DNA from: JBBRLG01 sp038231495
GTDB taxonomy: Bacteria; Planctomycetota; Planctomycetia; Gemmatales; Gemmataceae
Direction of reading: 5' to 3'
Assembly: GCA_038231495.1 (NCBI GenBank)
Contig: JBBRLG010000447.1
Location: 1 to 6,253, forward strand
Length of the DNA stretch: 6,253 nucleotides
The notes under the pieces are model-generated. The model ran no database searches. It was not told the DNA's origin and was given only the letters and a program-made list of their open reading frames with translations. The position numbers and the translations under genes were made by a program. Positions 1 through 4,638 of this stretch are shown here, one piece after another; position 1 is the first letter of the stretch; each line of letters starts with the position of its first letter.

Positions 1-561
1 GTCCTCGATCTCGTACTTGACGCGAACGACCGGCGAGAAGCTCGAATCGATGGGGATGACGCCGATCTCGCGCTCCTGCTGCACGTTTTCCTCGGCCATG
101 CGGTAGCCGCGGCCGTTCTCGACGCGCAGCTCGACGACGAACGGCACGTCATCGGTCAGGGTGGCGATGATGTGTTCGGGGTTGATAATCTGGACGGCTT
201 CGGGGGCGATGATGTTGGCCGCGGTGACGACGCCGCGCTCGTGGCGGTCGATCCGGATCGTCTGCGGCTGCTCGCTCGAATTTTTGACGACCAGGCTCTT
301 GATGTTCAGCACGATGTCGGTCACGTCCTCGACGACGCCGGGGATGGTGCTGATTTCGTGCTGGACGCCCTGAATCTTGAGCGCGGTGACGGCACTGCCT
401 TCCAGGCTGGACAGCAAGATGCGGCGGAGGCTGTTGCCGCCCGTCAAGCCGAAGCAGCGCTCGAACGGCTCGGCGCTGAACTTGCCGTAGGTGTCGGTCA
501 ACGTCGTGCGATCGCTCACCACGCGGTTGGGGAGTTCCAAACCACGCCATCGGATACGCAT
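1..561 (-). CDS. rpoA: DNA-directed RNA polymerase subunit alpha, N-terminal part (3' end outside window)
   Basis: Alpha dimerises to nucleate assembly of the bacterial RNA polymerase core (alpha2-beta-beta'). The 187 codons present cover most of the N-terminal dimerisation/assembly domain, and the frame is still open at base 1, so the linker and promoter-contacting C-terminal domain lie outside. Recognisable family blocks are MRIRWRGLELP at the start, GGNSLRRILLSSLEGSAV (41-58, the conserved NxLRRILLSS helix), IPGVVEDVTDIVLNIKSL (73-90), ENGRGYRMAEEN (148-159) and IPIDSSFSPVVRVKYEIED (169-187). The start is fixed by homology and by a GGAGAAGG Shine-Dalgarno 6 nt upstream. It is the last gene of the visible cluster, 110 nt after rpsD, with a hairpin in the gap. 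One oddity: residues 36-42 read CFGLTGG where GFGxTLG is usual. Identity is essentially certain. Confidence 0.98.
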   Translation of the reverse strand, partial: MRIRWRGLELPNRVVSDRTTLTDTYGKFSAEPFERCFGLTGGNSLRRILLSSLEGSAVTALKIQGVQHEISTIPGVVEDVTDIVLNIKSLVVKNSSEQPQTIRIDRHERGVVTAANIIAPEAVQIINPEHIIATLTDDVPFVVELRVENGRGYRMAEENVQQEREIGVIPIDSSFSPVVRVKYEIED

Positions 562-567
562 GGGGTA

Positions 568-575
568 CCTTCTCC
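568..575 (-). promoter_or_regulatory. rpoA ribosome binding site
   Basis: GGAGAAGG on the minus strand, ending 6 nt before the rpoA ATG. It is one of the clear Shine-Dalgarno sequences in this window and supports the ATG at 559-561 over the out-of-frame ATG at 575-577. Confidence 0.75.
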
Positions 576-601
576 ATCGGACCGGGGGTATCTACAAACC
601 G

Positions 602-650
602 TTTGCCGCTTGCGGCTGAGCGAAACCAGCGCTCAGCCGCGAGCGGCAAA
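602..650. repeat. GCCGC-type hairpin between rpsD and rpoA
   Basis: Two 21-nt arms (602-622 and 630-650) are inverted copies with one mismatch (T611 opposite G641), around a 7-nt loop AAACCAG. The arm begins TTTGCCGCTTGCGGC. The hairpin starts 21 nt after the rpsD stop codon. No T-run follows on either side, so it is not a classical intrinsic terminator. The core GCCGCTTGCGGC is the same as in the palindrome at 1341-1372, so the two belong to one repeat family. A REP-like role (mRNA 3'-end protection) or a passive mobile repeat are both possible. Confidence 0.85.
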
Positions 651-671
651 TCACAGGGGAACATCCCGTTG

Positions 672-1304
672 TTACCGGGAGCAAACTTCGATGATCAACT
701 GTTCGCGGACTTCGATGATCCGCGGGTCCACGTCCGTGCGCGTCGGCAGGCGGCTGACCTTGCCCTCCGGCGGATCGACGCCGAGACGTTCCAGGTAGTC
801 GGGGGCCGGCGGCGGGTTTTCGCTCAGGTTCAGCTTGACCAGCTTCAAGCCACGCGGGCGGTTCTTGATCGTCACCACGTCGTTGGCGCTGAGCAACATG
901 CTGGGGATGTCGCACGATTTGCCGTTGACCAGGACGTGGCCGTGAGAGACCAACTGGCGGGCACCAGGCCGGTTGGGCGCGAAACCCAGGCGATGGACCA
1001 CGTTATCCAGCCGGCGTTCGAGGAGGGTCAGCAGTTGTTCGCCGGTGTTGCCGGTCGTGCGCGAGGCCAACTCGAAATAGCGGCGGAACTGACGTTCGAG
1101 GATGCCGTAAAAGCGTTTGAGCTTCTGCTTTTCGCGGAGGCGGATGCCGTATTCGCTCAGCTTGCCACGGCGGGTGTGCATACCGGGGGCCGTGTTGCGC
1201 CGGTCGATGGCGCACTTGGGGCTTTCGCAACGGCTGCCTTTCAAGTACAGCTTGACGCCTTCACGGCGGCACTGCTTGCAAACGGGGTCGGTCGTTCGTG
1301 CCAT
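672..1304 (-). CDS. rpsD: 30S ribosomal protein S4 (zinc-binding form)
   Basis: S4 binds 16S rRNA early in small-subunit assembly and forms part of the mRNA entry site; in enterobacteria it also represses its own operon. The protein is 210 aa, the normal length. The N-terminus carries Cys9, Cys12, Cys26 and Cys31 (VCKQC ... RCESPKC), the zinc-site pattern of the 'C+' S4 form known from Thermus. LREKQKLKRFYGILERQFRRYF (57-78) and the S4 RNA-binding domain (about 97-160; RLDNVVHRLGFAPNRPGARQ, then HGHVLVNGK) follow, and the end REQLIIEVCSR is typical. The frame is open upstream to 1367, but homology places the start at MARTTDP. That ATG has no Shine-Dalgarno: it is preceded directly by TTTCCTCC, and the nearest AAGGA is 14 nt away. 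Stop is TAA. The gene lies 75 nt after rpsK. Confidence 0.98.
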   Translation of the reverse strand: MARTTDPVCKQCRREGVKLYLKGSRCESPKCAIDRRNTAPGMHTRRGKLSEYGIRLREKQKLKRFYGILERQFRRYFELASRTTGNTGEQLLTLLERRLDNVVHRLGFAPNRPGARQLVSHGHVLVNGKSCDIPSMLLSANDVVTIKNRPRGLKLVKLNLSENPPPAPDYLERLGVDPPEGKVSRLPTRTDVDPRIIEVREQLIIEVCSR

Positions 1305-1340
1305 GGAGGAAACCACAATCCTTGATGAATCACAATGGTA

Positions 1341-1372
1341 GCCGCTTGCGGCTTTGCAAAGCCGCATGCGGC
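1341..1372. repeat. 32-bp GCCGC-type palindrome between rpsK and rpsD
   Basis: The left half GCCGCTTGCGGCTTTG (1341-1356) and right half CAAAGCCGCATGCGGC (1357-1372) are reverse complements with one mismatch (T1346/T1367) and no spacer. The palindrome begins 7 nt after the rpsK stop and fills about half of the 75-nt gap before rpsD. Its core is shared with the hairpin at 602-650. No T-run follows, so termination is not indicated. Confidence 0.85.
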
Positions 1373-1379
1373 GAAGACA

Positions 1380-1760
1380 CTACACCCGGCGTTTCTTGGG
1401 GGGCCGGCAGCCGTTGTGCGGCAGCGGCGTCACGTCCTCGATCGCCTTGACGTTCAAGCCGGCGGCGGTCAGCGCGGTGATAGCTGACTCGCGGCCGGAA
1501 CCGGGTCCCTTGACGCGGACCTCGACTTCCTTCAGGCCGAACTTGGTCGCCTTGTCGGCGGCCACCTCGGCGGCGCGCTGGGCCGCGAACGGCGTACTCT
1601 TGCGACTGCCCTTGAAGCCGACCGTGCCGGCCGAGGCGTAGCACAGCGTATCGCCGTTGGTGTCGGTGATGGTGACAATCGTGTTGTTGAACGTGGCCTT
1701 GATGTGGGCAATGCCCCGGCTGACGTTCCGCCTCTGCTTGCGTTTCTTGCTCTTCGCCAT
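1380..1760 (-). CDS. rpsK: 30S ribosomal protein S11
   Basis: S11 sits on the platform of the 30S subunit, contacting 16S rRNA near the E/P-site mRNA path. The product is 126 aa, close to the usual ~129. Diagnostic blocks are a basic N-terminus MAKSKKRKQRRNVSRG, then GIAHIKATFNNTIVTITD (16-33), SAGTVGFKGSRKSTPFAAQ (43-61), VKGPGSGRESAI (83-94) and the near-invariant C-terminus PLPHNGCRPPKKRRV. The frame stays open to 1838, but the upstream residues are translated repeat sequence (reading RTTDKLRTTDN), so the start is placed at MAKSKKR. The ribosome site is weak (GGAA about 7 nt upstream). Stop is TAG. It is separated from rpsM by a 96-nt gap filled by a heptad hairpin. Confidence 0.98.
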   Translation of the reverse strand: MAKSKKRKQRRNVSRGIAHIKATFNNTIVTITDTNGDTLCYASAGTVGFKGSRKSTPFAAQRAAEVAADKATKFGLKEVEVRVKGPGSGRESAITALTAAGLNVKAIEDVTPLPHNGCRPPKKRRV

Positions 1761-1778
1761 CGTAGGTTCCAGTCTTCG

Positions 1779-1856
1779 ATTGTCCGTTGTCCTCAGTTTG
1801 TCCGTTGTCCGTTGCAAAATGCCAACTTGTATTTGCAACGGACAACGGACAACGGA
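1779..1856. repeat. Heptad (CGGACAA) repeat pair forming a perfect 21-bp hairpin
   Basis: This block fills most of the 96-nt rpsM-rpsK gap. The arms 1798-1818 and 1832-1852 are perfect inverted copies around a 13-nt loop; the right arm starts TTTGCAACGGACAACGG. Outside the left arm the heptads continue to about 1779. Outside the right arm they run straight into the rpsM stop codon at 1857-1859. The left part is nearly identical to the copy at 2452-2490 (same heptad phase, same GAGGAC interruption), so the pair appears to be two oppositely oriented members of one dispersed family. In the transcript this would be a strong stem-loop without a following U-run. Confidence 0.9.
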
Positions 1857-2243
1857 CTAACCACGCATTTCCTTGACGCCCTTCTTCCCCGCCACCGTCT
1901 TGCGCGGACCCTTGCGGGTGCGGGCGTTGGTCCGCGTCCGTTGACCGCGGACCGGCAGGCTGCGGCGGTGACGCACCCCGCGGTAACATTGAATCTCTTT
2001 GAGCCGCGCGATGTTCTGGTGAATCTGGCGGCGCAACGGGCCTTCGACCGTGTACTCGCGGTCGAGGATCGTCGCGATGCGGGCGACCTCTTCGTCGCTC
2101 AATTCCTTGGCGCGGCGGGACGGATCGACGCGGGCCTGCTCGCACACGCGCAGGGCGAGGGTCGGGCCGATGCCGTAAATGTAACGCAGCGAAATGTGCG
2201 TCGGCTTGTCGTTCGGAAGGTCAACACCCAGAATACGCGGCAT
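1857..2243 (-). CDS. rpsM: 30S ribosomal protein S13
   Basis: S13 is a head protein of the 30S subunit that contacts 16S rRNA, the P-site tRNA through its basic tail, and the 50S subunit through inter-subunit bridges. The product is 128 aa. Family blocks are MPRILGVDLPNDKP, then SLRYIYGIGPTLA (18-30, the helix-two-turn-helix region), EGPLRRQIHQNIARLKEI (67-84) and the hallmark CYRGVRHRRSLPVRGQRT (86-103) with TNARTRKGPRKTVAGKK (105-121). The tail ends in GVKEMRG just before the repeat at 1779-1856. Start is supported by a GGGAG 7 nt upstream that overlaps the rpmJ stop region, so translation is probably coupled to rpmJ (12-nt spacer). Stop is TAG, read directly into repeat DNA. Confidence 0.98.
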   Translation of the reverse strand: MPRILGVDLPNDKPTHISLRYIYGIGPTLALRVCEQARVDPSRRAKELSDEEVARIATILDREYTVEGPLRRQIHQNIARLKEIQCYRGVRHRRSLPVRGQRTRTNARTRKGPRKTVAGKKGVKEMRG

Positions 2244-2250
2244 GCTCCGT

Positions 2251-2257
2251 CTCCCTT
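2251..2257 (-). promoter_or_regulatory. rpsM ribosome binding site overlapping the rpmJ stop
   Basis: AAGGGAG on the minus strand, 7 nt before the rpsM ATG; its first two bases are the last two of the rpmJ TAA stop. The overlap indicates translational coupling of L36 and S13 synthesis. This is the only gene junction in the window without a repeat. Confidence 0.75.
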
Positions 2258-2369
2258 AACCCTGACGCTGTTTGTGGCGGGGGTTGCTGCAAATGACGAG
2301 CAAACGCCCGTGCCGCCGCACGAGTTTGCAATTTTCGCAGATCCGTTTGACGCTCGCTCGCACTTTCAT
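2256..2369 (-). CDS. rpmJ: 50S ribosomal protein L36 (zinc-binding form)
   Basis: L36 is a small late-assembling protein of the 50S subunit bound to 23S rRNA. The gene encodes 37 aa, exactly the canonical length: MKVRASVKRICENCKLVRRH then GRLLVICSNPRHKQRQG. Zinc ligands Cys11, Cys14, Cys27 and His32 are all present, so this is the C+ form. A frame in phase continues upstream to 2711, but that part is translated repeat sequence; the homologous start is the ATG at 2367-2369, with GGGAG (2377-2381) 7 nt upstream. Stop is TAA. It is preceded by a 389-nt gap after map and by a promoter-like sequence at 2413-2441, so it may head a transcription unit with rpsM-rpsK-rpsD-rpoA. Confidence 0.97.
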   Translation of the reverse strand: MKVRASVKRICENCKLVRRHGRLLVICSNPRHKQRQG

Positions 2370-2412
2370 CGCTGCACTCCCAGCGTTAGGTCGGCTGAAT
2401 CGGAAAGCTATT

Positions 2413-2441
2413 TTTATACCAGCGCAAAGCGACTCCGGCAA
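2413..2441 (-). promoter_or_regulatory. Putative sigma70-type promoter for rpmJ-rpsM-rpsK-rpsD-rpoA
   Basis: On the minus strand, TTGCCG (2436-2441; 4 of 6 matches to TTGACA) and TATAAA (2413-2418; 5 of 6 to TATAAT) are separated by exactly 17 nt. The start point would be near 2406, giving a leader of about 36 nt with a normal Shine-Dalgarno before the rpmJ ATG. The TATAAAAATAG stretch is a conspicuous AT-rich patch in GC-rich DNA. It lies just downstream of the repeat-bounded block 2454-2766. Judged by consensus match only. Confidence 0.5.
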
Positions 2442-2453
2442 GGGCGGAAAATT

Positions 2454-2766
2454 GTCCGTAGTCCTCGTTTGTCCGTTGTCCGTTGCAAAGACAGAGACAC
2501 GCAGATTCTGGCATGGTTCAAAAGCCGCAAGCACGAGGCAACAAGTGGAATTCGTTTCATTCACCACCCCCATACACCCCCCCGAACGAATTTCCCAAGG
2601 TGGAACTTCTGTCCGGGCAAAGACTTGAAGCATTCGTTCCCGGTGGCGCCCCGGCGACACGTCCTTGAACAAAGGTTGCTTCCTTTGCCACCCGATTTTG
2701 AACCATGCCAAGATTCTTTGCTACGGACAACGGACAACGGACAACGGACAAACGAGGACTACGGAC
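2454..2766. repeat. 313-bp block bounded by 31-bp perfect inverted repeats (heptad family)
   Basis: This accounts for most of the 389-nt gap between map and rpmJ. The outer arms 2454-2484 and 2736-2766 are perfect 31-nt inverted copies made of CGGACAA heptads plus a GAGGACTACGGAC segment. A second inverted pair, 2509-2523 and 2696-2710 (TGGCATGGTTCAAAA), lies inside. The arms differ by extra heptads on the right and a short insertion on the left. The 172-nt centre (2524-2695) has no gene I recognise; the open frames through it have no homologous look. The right arm overlaps the 3' end of map. It resembles a non-autonomous inverted-repeat element (MITE-like) or two dispersed repeats in opposite orientation; no transposase or clear target duplication is visible. 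Confidence 0.85.
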
Positions 2767-3574
2767 GACGGACGATGGTGTTGTCCTCGTCCGCCGTCAG
2801 GACCAACACGCCCTCTTTCGTGATCGCCAGCGTGTGCTCGACGTGGACGCTCGGCAAGCGGTCGCGCGTCACCACCGTCCAGTGGTCGCGCAACGTGTCC
2901 GTCTCGGAGCGGCACATGTTCACCATCGGCTCGACCGCGATGACCAGGCCTTCTTCCAGCCGGAAATCGTGCTTCTTCAGTTCCTTACTGATGAAGTTCG
3001 GCACCTGCGGGTTCTCGTGCATGATGCGGCCGATGCCGTGGCCGACGTACTGCGTCACGACGCTGAAGCCCGCACTCTCCGCCGTCCGCTGCATTATCAG
3101 GGCAACCTCGGACCACCACCGCCGCCGCGTCATTTCGACCATCGCCGTTTGCAGCACTTTCTCCGCCACCGCGACCAGTCGCCGTTTCTCGGCACTGACC
3201 TCGCCGATGATGAGCGTGATCGCCGCGTCGGCGCACCAGCCGTTCAGCTTGCAGGCCGTGTCGATCTTCAACAGGTCGCCGTCGCGGATGACGCGCTGCC
3301 CCGGTATGCCATGCACGACCTGTTCGTTCAGCGAAATACAGGTCACGGCGGGGAACGGCACCTTGCCCGGATAGCCCTTGAATAACGAAATCGCGCCGCG
3401 CTGCTCGAACAGGTCCTCGACCGCCTGGTTGATCTCGACTGTTTTGACGCCGGGCTTGGCCAGCGCCCGGCACAGCCGCAGCGCCTCGGCCACGACCTTG
3501 CCGGCTTCGCGCATCAGGCCGATCTCGCGCGGCGATTTCAACTCCGGTTTGTTGGCGAATATCGACCTTAACAT
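2759..3574 (-). CDS. map: Methionine aminopeptidase, type I
   Basis: A cytosolic metalloprotease that removes the initiator methionine from nascent proteins with a small second residue. The 271-aa product matches the type I family (usually 250-290 aa) and keeps the whole dinuclear metal site: Asp105 (LLKIDTACK), Asp116 (GWCADAAIT), His179 (YVGHGIG), Glu215 (IAVEPMV) and Glu246 (HVEHTLAIT), plus the substrate-site His88 (VVHGIPG). The N-terminus ELKSPREIGLMREAGKVVAEAL is typical; it has no type Ic zinc-finger extension. The start MLRSIF is preceded by a weak GAGG 11 nt upstream. The last residues IVRRP and the TAG stop are encoded inside a heptad repeat (2736-2766 and its GTCCGTCGTCCG continuation), so the tail has been shaped by the repeat. 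It lies 225 nt after adk. Confidence 0.98.
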   Translation of the reverse strand: MLRSIFANKPELKSPREIGLMREAGKVVAEALRLCRALAKPGVKTVEINQAVEDLFEQRGAISLFKGYPGKVPFPAVTCISLNEQVVHGIPGQRVIRDGDLLKIDTACKLNGWCADAAITLIIGEVSAEKRRLVAVAEKVLQTAMVEMTRRRWWSEVALIMQRTAESAGFSVVTQYVGHGIGRIMHENPQVPNFISKELKKHDFRLEEGLVIAVEPMVNMCRSETDTLRDHWTVVTRDRLPSVHVEHTLAITKEGVLVLTADEDNTIVRRP

Positions 3575-3609
3575 CTGGGGGACTGCCTCGACTATGACCG
3601 TTCAACCGA

Positions 3610-3791
3610 CCCCCCCTACCCCCCCTTCGTACGGGGGGGACCACACACTCCCCGGGGGGACCACACACTCCCCCCCTTACGAAGGGGGGGACCACACACT
3701 CCCCCCCTTACGAAGGGGGGACCACACACTCCCCCCCTTACGAAGGGGGGGACCACACACTCCCCCCCTTACGAAGGGGGGGCAGGGGGGG
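3610..3791. repeat. C7/G7 hairpin array with 30-nt terminal inverted repeats
   Basis: This 182-bp block nearly fills the adk-map gap. Full units of 30-31 bp read ACCACACACT, seven C, TTACGAA, then six or seven G. ACCACACACT starts at 3640, 3660, 3691, 3721 and 3752; the unit at 3640 is shortened to CCCC-GGGGGG. Each full unit can fold with nine pairs around ACG. The two ends are inverted: C7-TA-C7-TTCGTAC-G7 (3610-3639) against the complement of 3762-3791, C7-TG-C7-TTCGTAA-G7, which is 28 of 30 identical. The array starts 8 nt after the adk stop. The G7 tracts on both strands also give quadruplex potential. Palindromes of the CCCCCCTTnnnAAGGGGGG kind are widespread in bacteria; the tandem arrangement here is distinctive. 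Confidence 0.92.
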
Positions 3792-3799
3792 TGTTCGAC

Positions 3800-4444
3800 C
3801 TAAAGCGCGGCCACGATTGCTTGATAAACCTGCTCGATGTCGCCCTCGCCGTGGACCTCCCGCAGCAGTCCGCGCTCGCGGTAATGCGGAATGAGCGTCT
3901 CGGTATTTTGATGATAAACCACCAGCCGGGCGCGGACCGTCGTTTCCTTGTCGTCGTCGCGCTGCACGAGCCTCGTCTCGCAACGGTCGCAAATCCCCGC
4001 GACTTTCGGGGCGTTCATCTCCGTGTGGTAGGTCGCCATGCACCCCGTCTTGGGACAACTCCACCGGCCGCTCAGCCGCTTGACAATCTCCTCGTCGCCC
4101 ACCGTGATCAGCACGACGCCGGTCAGGTCCAGCTGCTGCTTGTGGGCAACCGCGTCGAACGACCGTGCCTGCGTCACGGTCCGCGGGTAGCCGTCGAGCA
4201 CGAAACGCACGGGTCGGTCCGGGCGTCCGAAGCGTTCGGCGATGATGTCGTTGACCAGTTCGTCCGGGACGAGGAGGCCGGCGTCCACGAAAGGCTTGGC
4301 ACGCTGGCCGCAGGGGGTATGCAAACGGATGGCGGCACGCAACAGGTCACCGGTGCCGATGTGTTCCAGGTCATTTCGGCGGCTCAGCAGTCCGGCCTGG
4401 GTGCCCTTGCCGCAACCCGGTGGGCCGAGGAGGATCAAACGCAT
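3800..4444 (-). CDS. adk: Adenylate kinase
   Basis: Catalyses ATP + AMP to 2 ADP in the cytosol and keeps the adenylate pool balanced. The 214-aa product is the long (LID-containing) bacterial form. Visible motifs are the P-loop GPPGCGKGTQ (7-16), IGTGDLLRAAI (29-39, AMP site), FVLDGYPRT (81-89), the LID (about 124-161) and RDDDKETTVRARLVVYH (162-178). The LID has four cysteines, Cys130, Cys135, Cys152 and Cys155, consistent with structural zinc, but the first pair is spaced CX4C (CPKTGC) instead of the usual CX2C. The frame is open to 4489; MRLILLGPPG is chosen because it places the P-loop at the normal distance from the start. No Shine-Dalgarno is visible before this ATG. Stop is TAG, followed 8 nt later by the C7/G7 array. 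It lies 194 nt after secY. Confidence 0.98.
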   Translation of the reverse strand: MRLILLGPPGCGKGTQAGLLSRRNDLEHIGTGDLLRAAIRLHTPCGQRAKPFVDAGLLVPDELVNDIIAERFGRPDRPVRFVLDGYPRTVTQARSFDAVAHKQQLDLTGVVLITVGDEEIVKRLSGRWSCPKTGCMATYHTEMNAPKVAGICDRCETRLVQRDDDKETTVRARLVVYHQNTETLIPHYRERGLLREVHGEGDIEQVYQAIVAAL

Positions 4445-4571
4445 GGCTGGCCCGTGGCGCTGGTGCGAGGGTGGGATGCACCGAGACACCGCGTCCCGGT
4501 ACGAGTTCTTCCTGGATCATTCTCGGAAACCACACCGCCAAACGCAAGGGCACCCCATCGCATCTTGGCAA
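4445..4571. other. adk leader, no gene recognised
   Basis: This is the part of the secY-adk gap between the hairpin at 4572-4624 and the adk start. Minus-strand frames through it have no recognisable homology. TTGCGT and GAGAAT occur 17 nt apart about 60-90 nt upstream of adk, but the match to a sigma70 promoter is too poor to call. No ribosome binding site is visible. Confidence 0.5.
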
Positions 4572-4624
4572 GCCGGGAGCGTGAGCGACCGGAGAGCTCG
4601 ACTCCGGTCGCTCACGCTCCCGGC
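4572..4624. repeat. Perfect 23-bp hairpin between secY and adk
   Basis: The arms 4572-4594 and 4602-4624 are perfect 23-nt inverted copies around a 7-nt loop AGCTCGA; the arm begins GCCGGGAGCGTGAGCGACC. It starts 14 nt after the secY stop codon. There is no following T-run on the minus strand, so it is not a standard intrinsic terminator. Its sequence is unrelated to the GCCGC, heptad or C7/G7 families elsewhere in the window. From memory, GGAGCGTGAGCGACCGGAG-like palindromes are common in planctomycete genomes; this was not checked. Confidence 0.9.
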
Positions 4625-4638
4625 GCGCCAGGGATTTG

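Noticed and set aside
602..650. Intrinsic terminator after rpsD
   Set aside because: Strong stem but no T-run on the minus strand, and rpoA follows with its own ribosome site; the same applies to the hairpins at 1341-1372, 1798-1852 and 4572-4624.
2370..2711. N-terminal extension of rpmJ in the same frame (starting MAWFKIGW)
   Set aside because: The in-phase upstream sequence is translated repeat DNA; L36 is complete at 37 aa with its own ribosome site.
1704..3374. 556-codon plus-strand open frame
   Set aside because: It runs antisense through rpsM, rpmJ and map and across the repeats; its translation has no family resemblance and contains translated heptads. It is a shadow of GC-rich minus-strand codons.
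3640..3790. Possible CRISPR array
   Set aside because: The repeated units are separated by identical ACCACACACT sequences, not unique spacers, and the repeats are homopolymeric palindromes; no cas genes are nearby.
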